Assembly: GCA_016928125.1 (NCBI GenBank)
Contig: JAFGLK010000545.1
Span: forward strand, 1 to 6,336
Source of the DNA: Anaerolineae bacterium
GTDB lineage: Bacteria; Chloroflexota; Anaerolineae; UBA1429
Direction of reading: 5' to 3'
DNA length: 6,336 bases
Every line of letters starts with the position of its first letter. Positions within the stretch are counted from its first letter, which is position 1. Shown one piece after another: positions 1 through 6,100 of the stretch. A model generated the notes under the pieces. It did not search any database and was not told the origin of the DNA. It saw only the letters and a program-made list of their open reading frames with translations. The translations under genes and the position numbers were made by a program.

Positions 1-92
1 CTGAGCCGTTCGGCATGCGCCGTCGCCATCGCAATACCGTGGCCAAGATCGTGGACGAGGAACTGGCGGCGCTAGAAGCCACCGACTCGTAG
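1..92 (+). CDS. C-terminal end of an unidentified protein (5' truncated by the window)
   Basis: An open frame runs from the window edge (first full codon at base 3) to a TAG at 90-92 and gives 29 residues ending EELAALEATDS. About 23 of the 29 codons end in G or C, as in the clear genes downstream, which supports this as the real frame. The tail is charged and probably helical, with an RRRHR cluster followed by an acidic stretch. I do not recognise the family from so short a piece. It ends 20 bases before the next start codon, with no terminator-like hairpin between, so it is probably the preceding gene of the same operon. Confidence 0.6.
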   Translation, partial: EPFGMRRRHRNTVAKIVDEELAALEATDS

Positions 93-100
93 ATCTGAAG

Positions 101-107
101 AGGGAGG
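101..107 (+). promoter_or_regulatory. Ribosome binding site of the Ldh2-family gene
   Basis: AGGGAGG lies 5 bases before the ATG at 113 and selects that start over the in-frame ATG at 122, which has no comparable site at the right distance. Confidence 0.7.
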
Positions 108-112
108 CGCAG

Positions 113-1186
113 ATGGCTGACATGGGGGAACGACGGGTTGCCGCCCAAGAGCTGCTTGGCTTGGCAGCCACGATCTTTGAGCGCTGTGGCATGCGTCCAG
201 GGGACGCCCAGCTTCTGGCGGATACGCTGGTGGCGGCGGATCTGGGCGGCACCCATTCTCACGGCGTGTTGCGTGTGCCCGAATATGTGGCCAAACTCAC
301 CGAAAAAGGCGTGGATCCCAGGGGCCAGCCCCGAGTCGTGCGCGACGAGGGGGCCTGTTTGGTTGTCGACGGCGACAATAGCATGGGGCAGATCGGGGCG
401 CACTATGCCATGCAGCGCGCGATCGCGCGCGCCCGCACGACGGGGATTGCGGCGGCGGCCATTCGGGGCAGCAATCACTGCGGCGCCATGGGCTACTTTG
501 CCGCCCAGGCTTTGGTGGAAGACATGATCGGCATAGCCACCACCAACGCCCTGCCCACCATGGCGCCCTGGGGCGGGGCTGAGCGCATTCTGGGTATCAA
601 TCCCGTGGCCTTTGCCGTCCCGGCGGGGCAGGAGCGGCCCATCCTCTATGACGCTGCCTTTGCGGGCTCGTCTCACGGCAAGCTGCGCATCTACAAGCAA
701 AAGGGCTTGACCCTGCCCGAAGGATGGGCGCTCGACGCGGACGGCCGACCCACCACTGACCCGACCGCGGCAGTGGACGGGCTGCTAATGCCCATTGGGG
801 GCTTCAAGGGCGTCGGGCTGGCGTTGGTGATGGGGCTCCTCTCCTCCATGCTCTCCGGCGCGGCCTATGGGAGCGAGTTGGGCGACATGGAGCGTGGCCC
901 GGAGGCGGGGCGCGATGGTCATTTCTGCGCGGCGGTCCGCGTGAGCGCTTTCGAGGATGTCGCGCGCTTCAAGGCGCGGGTCGATGCGGCCATTCGCGAG
1001 ATTCATGCTTGCCGCAAGGCCCCCGGGGTGGAGCGCGTGTATGTGCCGGGTGAGATCGAGGCGCTGCGCCGAGAGGAGTACTCTCAGCGTGGGATTCCGC
1101 TGAACCCGGTGGAATTGGCCGATCTGGCCCGTACGGCGGCGGCCCTGGGAGTGGATACCCGAGGCTACGCCTGGCTCGGGCCGTAA
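113..1186 (+). CDS. Ldh2-family NAD(P)-dependent oxidoreductase (malate/L-lactate dehydrogenase type)
   Basis: This 357-residue protein has the usual length (about 330-360) and landmarks of the Ldh2/YiaK/AllD family, cytoplasmic enzymes that interconvert 2-hydroxy and 2-oxo acids, or reduce cyclic imines, with NAD(P)H. Visible blocks are DLGGTHSHGVLRVPEY (residues 43-58), where Ser49, His50 and Arg54 fit the active-site positions; GSNHCGAMGYFA (119-130), with His122 at the family's catalytic histidine position; TNALPTMAPWGG (144-155); LGINPVAFAVP (160-170); and the late GFKGVGLALVMGLLSSMLSGA block around residues 230-250. The family often has Phe after the catalytic His; here it is Cys123. 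The substrate cannot be read from sequence; lactate, malate, ureidoglycolate, diketogulonate and sulfolactate enzymes share this fold. A Gfo/Idh/MocA gene follows after 9 bases, suggesting consecutive redox steps on one substrate, which is inference. Confidence 0.93.
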   Translation: MADMGERRVAAQELLGLAATIFERCGMRPGDAQLLADTLVAADLGGTHSHGVLRVPEYVAKLTEKGVDPRGQPRVVRDEGACLVVDGDNSMGQIGAHYAMQRAIARARTTGIAAAAIRGSNHCGAMGYFAAQALVEDMIGIATTNALPTMAPWGGAERILGINPVAFAVPAGQERPILYDAAFAGSSHGKLRIYKQKGLTLPEGWALDADGRPTTDPTAAVDGLLMPIGGFKGVGLALVMGLLSSMLSGAAYGSELGDMERGPEAGRDGHFCAAVRVSAFEDVARFKARVDAAIREIHACRKAPGVERVYVPGEIEALRREEYSQRGIPLNPVELADLARTAAALGVDTRGYAWLGP

Positions 1187-1191
1187 GGAGG
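1185..1191 (+). promoter_or_regulatory. Ribosome binding site overlapping the preceding stop codon
   Basis: AAGGAGG begins inside the TAA stop (1184-1186) of the Ldh2 gene. It lies 4 bases before a GTG (1196) and 7 bases before an adjacent in-frame ATG (1199). The spacing favours the ATG slightly, so the true protein may be one residue shorter. The overlap with the stop implies translational coupling. Confidence 0.75.
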
Positions 1192-1195
1192 ACGC

Positions 1196-2224
1196 GTGAT
1201 GCTGCGTTTGGCGATCATTGGGGTGGGATGGGCTGGGTCGCGGCAAGCCGAGGCGGTGGCTGAGCTGGGGCGCAAGATCGCACTGGCGGCCTTGGTCGAC
1301 AATGATCCCCAGCATCTGGCCACCAAGGCGCGTGAGTTCGGCGTGGGCAAAACCTATCTCGACCATCGTGAGGCGCTGGCGGACACTGAGATCGACGCCG
1401 TATCGATCTGCACTCCTCATCCCCTACATGCCCCGCTGGCCATCGCTGCGGCCCAGGCGGGCAAGCATATCCTGGTGGAGAAACCCATGGCCATGGATGT
1501 GGCCGAGGCCACCGAGATGATGTCCGCCGCCGAGGCGCATGGCGTGACCCTGTATGTGGCCGAGAATGCGGTCTACACCCCCGTGGCGCGCACCCTGCGC
1601 GAGATCGTGGCCTCCGGGCGAGGCATCGGTGAGCTCACCTATGCCTCCTTCGCAGGCGGGTTCCGCGCGCCCGAGTTTGGCTATCCTGGCCGCCGGGCCT
1701 GGCTCACCACGCTGGAGCAGGGTGGCACGGGCACCTGGATGCTGCATGGCATCCATAGCATGGCGCAGTTGCGCTACATCCTGGGCGAGGTGACGACGAT
1801 CTACATGCGTGAGCACAAGGCTCCCTCTTTTCAGCGTCGCGATCTGGAGGGCACCATGAGCGGGCTGTTGACCCTGGAGAGCGGCGTCCAGGTCGCGGTG
1901 CTCCAAACCTGCGAGACGCGCCTGAGGGGAGATCTGGCCGGCTATCTGTTCTTCGGCTCTGAGGGCGTCGTGCGCGGCACGGCGGAGGGATATCGGCTCC
2001 TGGGGGATGGGCAGCAGCCCTCGGATCTCGTGCCCTATCCTGAGGGGGTGCCCTCGAGCTATGCCCTGGAGCTCGAGGCCTTTGCCGATGCCGTGGCCGG
2101 CGTCGCCATGGGACCTACGGATGCGCTCAGCGAGCGCCGCAGCCTGGCGGTCGTGCAAGCGGGGTACGAGTCGGCGCAGAGCGGGCGGCCGGTGATTCTG
2201 GAGGAGCGCTTCGGTCCGCTCTAG
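1196..2224 (+). CDS. Gfo/Idh/MocA-family oxidoreductase with atypical catalytic dyad
   Basis: This 342-residue protein has the family's normal length and two-domain plan. The N-terminal Rossmann fold begins with AIIGVGWAGSRQAEA (residues 6-20), with an acidic Asp35 at the end of the second strand in the LVDND segment, a pattern that usually favours NAD(H). ICTPHPLHAP follows (71-80), then the hallmark VEKPMAMD (94-101) with catalytic-type Lys96. The C-terminal alpha/beta domain contains GGTGTWMLHGIHSMAQLRYI (176-195). Family members usually have D-x-x-x-H here; His187 is kept but the Asp position is Leu183. Members oxidise or reduce sugars, inositols and related polyols, and some are non-redox hydrolases or lyases. 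The missing Asp leaves the exact chemistry open. The start is GTG at 1196 or ATG at 1199. The gene is tightly coupled to the upstream dehydrogenase gene. Confidence 0.93.
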   Translation: MMLRLAIIGVGWAGSRQAEAVAELGRKIALAALVDNDPQHLATKAREFGVGKTYLDHREALADTEIDAVSICTPHPLHAPLAIAAAQAGKHILVEKPMAMDVAEATEMMSAAEAHGVTLYVAENAVYTPVARTLREIVASGRGIGELTYASFAGGFRAPEFGYPGRRAWLTTLEQGGTGTWMLHGIHSMAQLRYILGEVTTIYMREHKAPSFQRRDLEGTMSGLLTLESGVQVAVLQTCETRLRGDLAGYLFFGSEGVVRGTAEGYRLLGDGQQPSDLVPYPEGVPSSYALELEAFADAVAGVAMGPTDALSERRSLAVVQAGYESAQSGRPVILEERFGPL

Positions 2225-2235
2225 CACCTGTTAGT

Positions 2236-2242
2236 GGAGGGG
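2236..2242 (+). promoter_or_regulatory. Ribosome binding site of the methyltransferase gene
   Basis: GGAGGGG sits 3-5 bases before the ATG at 2246. The second in-frame ATG at 2258 is too far away (17 bases from the GGAGG core), so 2246 is preferred. Confidence 0.65.
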
Positions 2243-2245
2243 TGA

Positions 2246-3109
2246 ATGGAACCCACGATGAACCTTCTGGATATCGTCCAACGTGACCCGCAACCCGGGC
2301 CCTGGGCCGAAGGGGATAACATACCCTGGCATGAGCCCGGTTTCAGCCAACGCATGCTGCGCGAGCACTTCAACCAGGCGCATGATGCGGCCAGCCGACG
2401 TACACCGACCATCGATGCCCAGGTGCATTGGATTCACACCCATGTGCTGCGTGGGCAGCCCGGGCGCATCCTGGACCTAGGCTGCGGGCCGGGGCTCTAT
2501 GCCGGCCGTTTCGCCCGACTTGGGCACACGTGTCTGGGCATCGACTACTCGCCAGCCTCCATCGCCTATGCGCGGCAGGAGGCCGAGCGCGAGGGGCTGT
2601 CGTGTCGTTACGTGCTGCAGGACCTTCGGCAGGCGGACTATGGCGCCGGCCACGACCTGGCCATGCTCATCTATGGCGAGTTCAACATCTTTCGTCCAGG
2701 CGACATGCGCGCGATTCTGGGCAAGGCGCACCGCGCACTGAAAGAGGGCGGGCTGCTCCTCCTGGAGCCCCATACCCTCGATGCGGTGCGCGAACAGGGT
2801 CAAGGGCCGGCGACCTGGTATGCCTCGTCGTCAGGGCTCTTTTCGGAGCGTCCCCATCTCTGCTTGACGGAACGTCATTGGGATGATGAGAGCCAGACGG
2901 CCACTGTTCGCCACTATGTGGTGGACGCCGCCAGCGGCGACGTGACGCGCTACGCCCAGACCTTCCAGGGCTACACCGACGAGGCCTACACAGCCATCTT
3001 GCAAGAGTGCGGCTTTTCGGGGGTGGTTTTCCATCCCTCCCTGCGTGGCATTGACGATCCCAACCAGCCCGGCCTGTTGGCCATCGTCGCGCGCAAGGTT
3101 GCAGGCTGA
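2246..3109 (+). CDS. Class I SAM-dependent methyltransferase
   Basis: This 287-residue soluble protein has a Rossmann-like methyltransferase core. Motif I is ILDLGCGPGLYAGRFARLG (residues 75-93), the glycine-rich SAM loop. Asp100 in LGIDYSPASIAYAR fits the acidic residue that binds the ribose hydroxyls. QDLR (125-128) lies at the adenine-binding position, DLAMLIYGEFN (137-147) is the motif IV region, and LKEGGLLLLEPHT (165-177) is the post-core strand. The N-terminal 70 residues, with WHEPGFSQRMLREHF (28-42), form a cap typical of a common uncharacterised methyltransferase group. The C-terminal part has mixed beta strands that probably shape the acceptor site. The acceptor cannot be named; small-molecule methylation is more likely than nucleic acid methylation because no target-recognition domain or DPPY motif is present. 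It lies 21 bases after the oxidoreductase gene and 15 bases before the flavodoxin gene, probably in one transcript. Confidence 0.92.
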   Translation: MEPTMNLLDIVQRDPQPGPWAEGDNIPWHEPGFSQRMLREHFNQAHDAASRRTPTIDAQVHWIHTHVLRGQPGRILDLGCGPGLYAGRFARLGHTCLGIDYSPASIAYARQEAEREGLSCRYVLQDLRQADYGAGHDLAMLIYGEFNIFRPGDMRAILGKAHRALKEGGLLLLEPHTLDAVREQGQGPATWYASSSGLFSERPHLCLTERHWDDESQTATVRHYVVDAASGDVTRYAQTFQGYTDEAYTAILQECGFSGVVFHPSLRGIDDPNQPGLLAIVARKVAG

Positions 3110-3124
3110 GAGGAGAAAGGCCGC

Positions 3125-3607
3125 GTGCAGAAACGCCTCAAGAAACTGGTGATCTACTACTCGCTCGAGGGGCACACGCGCCTCATCGCCAAGGCCATCG
3201 CCGCGGAGATCGAGGCGGAACTGCTGGAGCTCAGGCCGCATAAGGAGCTGCAGAGCCGAGGCTTGATGCGCTATGTCTGGGGCGGCGGACAAGTGGTCAT
3301 GCAGCGCAGGCCGAAGCTGGAGCCCTTTTCGATCGATCCGGGCGCTTACGATCTGCTCTTCATCGGCACGCCCGTGTGGGCCTCTAGCTATGCCCCGCCC
3401 CTGCGCACCTTTTTCTCTCGTGTGAAGCTGCGTGGCAAGGCGGTTGCGCTCTTCTGTACGAACGAGGGCAGCCCGGGTAAGACCCTCATACGAATGAGGG
3501 CGGCTCTGGCCGGCAATGACATCTTGGGGGAGGCCGATTTCCCGCATCCTATGGAGGCTGAACGGGCCGCCAAGTGGGCGCGCCAGATGCTAGCTCTGCT
3601 GCGCTAG
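3125..3607 (+). CDS. Flavodoxin-family protein (FMN-binding, NAD(P)H-quinone/electron-transfer type)
   Basis: This 160-residue protein has the short-chain flavodoxin fold. The first strand and phosphate loop read LVIYYSLEGHTRLIAKAIA (residues 8-26); SLEGHT corresponds to the S/T-x-T-G-x-T loop that holds the FMN phosphate, with Glu15 in place of the usual small residue, as occurs in this subgroup. YDLLFIGTPVWASSYAPPLR (75-94) contains the GTPVW segment that packs against the isoalloxazine ring, and VALFCTNEGSPGKT (107-120) is the second flavin-contact loop. There is no signal peptide, membrane segment or iron-sulfur Cys motif, so it acts alone in the cytoplasm, as an electron carrier or small flavin reductase. 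The start is GTG at 3125, with AGGAG 9 bases upstream (3111-3115); it follows the methyltransferase stop by 15 bases. Its partner is unknown. Confidence 0.9.
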   Translation: MQKRLKKLVIYYSLEGHTRLIAKAIAAEIEAELLELRPHKELQSRGLMRYVWGGGQVVMQRRPKLEPFSIDPGAYDLLFIGTPVWASSYAPPLRTFFSRVKLRGKAVALFCTNEGSPGKTLIRMRAALAGNDILGEADFPHPMEAERAAKWARQMLALLR

Positions 3608-3679
3608 GTTCGCGCCCAAAGCCCCCCGGCGTGATGCCTGACCGCACCAGCTCTGCTAGAGGAAAGGACGAAACAGCCA
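3608..3679 (+). other. 72-base intergenic gap, largest in the window
   Basis: This gap divides the first gene group from the alkX-enolase pair. I see no convincing -35/-10 promoter pair and no strong GC hairpin followed by a T run. The only inverted repeat is a 3-base-pair GGC/GCC around 3628-3638, too weak for a terminator. The end carries the purine-rich AGAGGAAAGGA (3658-3668). An internal promoter is possible but unsupported. Confidence 0.4.
3658..3668 (+). promoter_or_regulatory. Ribosome binding site of the AlkX-type gene
   Basis: AGAGGAAAGGA ends 11 bases before the GTG at 3680, a slightly long spacing. Reading upstream in frame, no ATG, GTG or TTG occurs before a TGA at 3632, so GTG 3680 is the best start. 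Confidence 0.55.
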
Positions 3680-4936
3680 GTGATCCGTATCTCGAAACAG
3701 CAAGCGCGCAGGCTGGCCATCGCCTGTCAGGGCCTGGACGGCGCCCTGGCATGGGCCGAAGGCAAGGAGGGCGTGGCCCAGGCGATCAACCATCTGGGGT
3801 ATGTGCAGATCGACACCATCGCCGTGGTGCAGCGCGCCCATCATCATACACTGTGGGTGCGCCGGCCCGACTATGAGCCCGACATGCTTTGGGAATTGCA
3901 GGCCGAAGATCGGCGGATTTTCGAATACTGGGCACCGGCTGCCTCGTTCGTGCCGATGAATCACTATCGTTACTACCTGCCCGCCATGCGCGCCCACGCT
4001 GAGCGCCCGCGCACGAAGAAATGGCTGGCTGAGCATGCCGATCTCGTGGAGCATGTGCTGGGTCGCATTCGCGAGGAAGGCGGGCTGGCCTCGGCCGATT
4101 TCGAAGCACCAGAAGGGTTCAAGCGGGGTACCTGGTGGTCGCGCAAGCCCGCCAAGCAAGCGCTGGAGCATCTCTTTAGCATGGGGAAGCTGATGGTCAG
4201 CGCTCGACGCGGCTTTCAGCGCGTCTACGATCTGCCCGAAAGGGTGCTGCCGCCCGACGTCGACCGGTCCGAGCCGGTCGCTGAGGAGCGACGGCTATTC
4301 CGACTGCGGCGTGCGCTCAGAACCCAAGGGGTCATCACGGTGCGCGGCTGGCGCTGGGGTCGACAGGAGACACGCGATGCATTGGTTGACCTGGCCGAGT
4401 CTCTGGTTGAGCGGGGAGAGCTGGCGCGCATCGAGGTCGAGGGGCTTGAGGACGAAGCCCATTATGGCGCACCAGAGTTCTTCGCGGGGTGCTCTGAGGC
4501 GGCTTTGGCAGAGACGCCGCCATTGCAGATCCTCTCGCCCTTTGACAACCTGATCATCGATCGCGACCGCCTGCTGAGCCTCTTTGGGTTCGACTTTAGC
4601 CTGGAGTGCTATTTGCCCGCCGAGAAGCGGCGCTATGGCTACTTTGCCCTGCCGATACTGTGGGGCGACCGCTTTGTGGGGCGCGTCGACTGCAAGGCCG
4701 ATCGCAAGGCGGAGATACTGCTGGTGCGGCAGCTGAGCATGGAACTCGATGCGGATATGAACGGGCCGTTCATCGCGGCTTTGGCAGCCAGGCTCTGCGC
4801 GTTCGCGGCGTTCAATGGCTGCTCCGAGGTCTCTGTCGAGGGGACCGAGCCTCACATGATCGTTGATCCGTTGCGCGTCGAGATAGCCAGGCTCTGGGAG
4901 CTAGACCCTTCGAAAGGAGATCCAGATGCGCATTGA
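3680..4936 (+). CDS. alkX: YcaQ/AlkX-type winged-helix DNA glycosylase
   Basis: This 418-residue protein closely follows the pattern of E. coli YcaQ (AlkX), a member of the HTH_42/AlkZ family made of winged-helix modules, which excises N7-alkylated bases and unhooks interstrand crosslinks. GYVQIDTIAVVQR (residues 40-52) carries the catalytic QxD motif (Gln43-Ile-Asp45) typical of AlkX rather than the QxQ of antibiotic-linked AlkZ. EYWAPAASFVP (82-92), SADFEAPEG (138-146), WWSRKPAKQALEHLFSMGK (152-170), FQRVYDLPERVLP (179-191), LSPFDNLIIDRDR (285-297), ECYLPAEKRRYGYFALPIL (309-327) and VGRVDCKADRKAEIL (333-347) all match conserved YcaQ blocks. Length is close to the E. coli protein (about 410). 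It should act on chromosomal DNA after alkylation damage. The last 11 bases overlap the next gene. No antibiotic biosynthesis gene is visible nearby, which fits general repair rather than self-resistance. Confidence 0.92.
   Translation: MIRISKQQARRLAIACQGLDGALAWAEGKEGVAQAINHLGYVQIDTIAVVQRAHHHTLWVRRPDYEPDMLWELQAEDRRIFEYWAPAASFVPMNHYRYYLPAMRAHAERPRTKKWLAEHADLVEHVLGRIREEGGLASADFEAPEGFKRGTWWSRKPAKQALEHLFSMGKLMVSARRGFQRVYDLPERVLPPDVDRSEPVAEERRLFRLRRALRTQGVITVRGWRWGRQETRDALVDLAESLVERGELARIEVEGLEDEAHYGAPEFFAGCSEAALAETPPLQILSPFDNLIIDRDRLLSLFGFDFSLECYLPAEKRRYGYFALPILWGDRFVGRVDCKADRKAEILLVRQLSMELDADMNGPFIAALAARLCAFAAFNGCSEVSVEGTEPHMIVDPLRVEIARLWELDPSKGDPDAH
4913..4919 (+). promoter_or_regulatory. Ribosome binding site inside the 3' end of alkX
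   Basis: AAAGGAG lies within the alkX coding sequence, 6 bases before the ATG at 4926. Together with the 11-base overlap (4926-4936) it indicates translational coupling of the two genes. Confidence 0.8.
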
Positions 4937-6035
4937 TGCCATCGATGTGTATTATGTCAAACACCCGCTGATCGAGCCCTGGCGCACCGCCTACGGCGAG
5001 GATTCCGACGTGCACGCCGTGCTGGTGCGCATGCGCTCGGGCGAGACCAGCGCTTGGGCCGAGTCGTCGCCCCTCTATGCGCCGACCTACTCGCCCGAGT
5101 TTGCCGGCGGCGTGTATCTGCTCGTCACCGAGATCATGGCGCCCCTGATCGTCGGCCAGGAGATCGACTCGGCTGGGGATCTGCTCGAGCGGCTGGCCCC
5201 CTTCAAGGGCAATCCCTTTGCCAAGGCGGCCCTGGAGATGGGTTGGTGGACGCTCCAGTCGGCGCTCGAAGGCCTGCCGCTCTATCGACTGCTGGGGGGC
5301 GCGCGGCCCGAGGTGGCGGTGGGGGCCGATTTCGGCATCACCGAGGACATGGATGAGCTGCTGGCCAAGATCCAAGGCGCGGTGGATGGCGGCTATGGAC
5401 GCGTCAAACTCAAAGTGCGGCCGGGCCACGATCTCGAGATGTTGCGCATCGTCCGGCGGCATTTCCCCGATTCCACATTTCATATCGACTGCAACTCGGG
5501 CTACACGTTGGACGATGTGCCGCTTTTTCAGGAGATCGACAAGCTCGGCCTGGCGATGATCGAGCAGCCCCTCTTTCACACCGATCTGCACGATCACGCG
5601 CGCCTGCAGGCCGCGCTGGAGACGCCCGTGTGCCTGGATGAGAGCTGCAGTTCGGTGCGTGCCGCGCGTATCGCCATCGAGATCGGCGCCTGCCGCTACA
5701 TGAATATCAAGCCGGGGCGGGTGGGCGGCCTGCAGCCCTCACTCGAGATCCACGATCTGTGCCGCGAGGCGGGCATTCCCTGCTGGGTGGGTGGCATGTT
5801 GGAGAGCTCGATTGGCGCGCGCATCTGCCTGGCGTTGGCGACGCTGGACAATTTCACCTATCCAAACGATATCTTTCCTACCGAGCAGTTTCACACCGAG
5901 GAGCTCACGACCGAGCCGTTCGATCTCTCAGCGCCCGGCCAGATGACGGCCCCCGATCTGCCGGGCACGCCCTTCCCCCCGCGCATGGAGCGCCTCAGCC
6001 GGCGCGTGCTGCGGACGGCGCATCTGGAGGCCTGA
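4926..6035 (+). CDS. Enolase-superfamily enzyme of the NSAR/OSBS group (MenC-like; N-acylamino acid racemase or related)
   Basis: This 369-residue protein has the MLE-subgroup active-site set. Catalytic lysines occur in RVKLKVRPG (Lys161, Lys163) and NIKPGRVGG (Lys262). Mg2+ ligands are Asp188 in DCNSGY, Glu213 in MIEQPL and Asp238 in [14 protein letters not shown] (289-297) is the signature of the o-succinylbenzoate synthase/N-succinylamino acid racemase group. The N-terminal alpha+beta capping domain includes [15 protein letters not shown] (14-28) and [14 protein letters not shown] (45-58). Members dehydrate SHCHC to o-succinylbenzoate in menaquinone synthesis, racemise N-succinyl or N-acyl amino acids, or do both. 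Arg265 after KPG is retained, a residue associated with racemase-capable members. No other men gene is seen, so racemisation of an N-acyl amino acid or a related catabolic role seems likelier; this is inference. Context favours translation coupled to alkX. Confidence 0.92.
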   Translation: MRIDAIDVYYVKHPLIEPWRTAYGEDSDVHAVLVRMRSGETSAWAESSPLYAPTYSPEFAGGVYLLVTEIMAPLIVGQEIDSAGDLLERLAPFKGNPFAKAALEMGWWTLQSALEGLPLYRLLGGARPEVAVGADFGITEDMDELLAKIQGAVDGGYGRVKLKVRPGHDLEMLRIVRRHFPDSTFHIDCNSGYTLDDVPLFQEIDKLGLAMIEQPLFHTDLHDHARLQAALETPVCLDESCSSVRAARIAIEIGACRYMNIKPGRVGGLQPSLEIHDLCREAGIPCWVGGMLESSIGARICLALATLDNFTYPNDIFPTEQFHTEELTTEPFDLSAPGQMTAPDLPGTPFPPRMERLSRRVLRTAHLEA

Positions 6036-6094
6036 TGTCGGCATCATCTCTCTTTCGGGTTGGCAGGGCTGCGGCCCAATGGCGTTGGAGGTGA
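6035..6094 (+). other. Possible 19-codon mini-ORF bridging the enolase-superfamily gene and the next gene
   Basis: An ATG overlaps the preceding stop in the sequence TGATG, has GGAGG 4 bases upstream (6026-6030), and leads to a 19-residue frame ([19 protein letters not shown]) ending at a TGA at 6092-6094. That stop lies inside the ribosome binding site of the next gene. It resembles no known peptide. It could be a translational coupler, a leader peptide or chance. The frame also continues an out-of-frame opening inside the upstream gene, which weakens the case. Confidence 0.2.
6087..6094 (+). promoter_or_regulatory. Strong ribosome binding site of the ADP-ribosylglycohydrolase-family gene
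   Basis: GGAGGTGA is a near-perfect complement of the 16S rRNA 3' end and lies 6 bases before the GTG at 6101, fixing that codon as the start. Confidence 0.85.
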
Positions 6095-6100
6095 GACCAA

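Noticed and set aside
415..430. Perfect 16-base palindrome GCGCGCGATCGCGCGC, containing the octamer GCGATCGC known as HIP1 in cyanobacteria
   Set aside because: It lies inside the Ldh2-family gene and codes for alternating Ala, Arg and Ile codons; GC-rich alanine/arginine codons explain it, and I saw no second copy.
785..1420. Long antisense open frame of 211 codons
   Set aside because: It lies opposite the Ldh2 gene and crosses into the Gfo/Idh/MocA gene, has no recognisable domain, and is a typical shadow in GC-rich DNA.
1424..2227. Antisense open frame of 267 codons
   Set aside because: It mirrors the Gfo/Idh/MocA gene; its His/Gly/Arg/Leu-rich composition is that of a reverse-strand shadow.
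2831..3547. Antisense open frame of 238 codons
   Set aside because: It runs opposite the methyltransferase and flavodoxin genes, both of which have clear motifs, and it lacks any motif of its own.
3625..3641. Possible hairpin around GGCGTGATGCC
   Set aside because: Only a 3-base-pair stem with no T run; not a credible terminator.
3592..3657. Nine-base direct repeat AGCTCTGCT at 3592-3600 and 3649-3657, flanking the intergenic gap
   Set aside because: Too short to separate from chance; one copy is in coding sequence, and there is no sign of an inserted element between them.
2246..4936. Idea that the methyltransferase and the glycosylase form a DNA modification or defence system
   Set aside because: The methyltransferase lacks DNA methylase motifs (DPPY/NPPY, target recognition domain), and the glycosylase has the housekeeping-type QxD motif; no nuclease, helicase or NTPase is present.
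4812..5597. Long antisense open frame of 261 codons
   Set aside because: It is opposite the alkX/enolase-superfamily junction, both clearly real on the + strand, and its translation shows no family motif.
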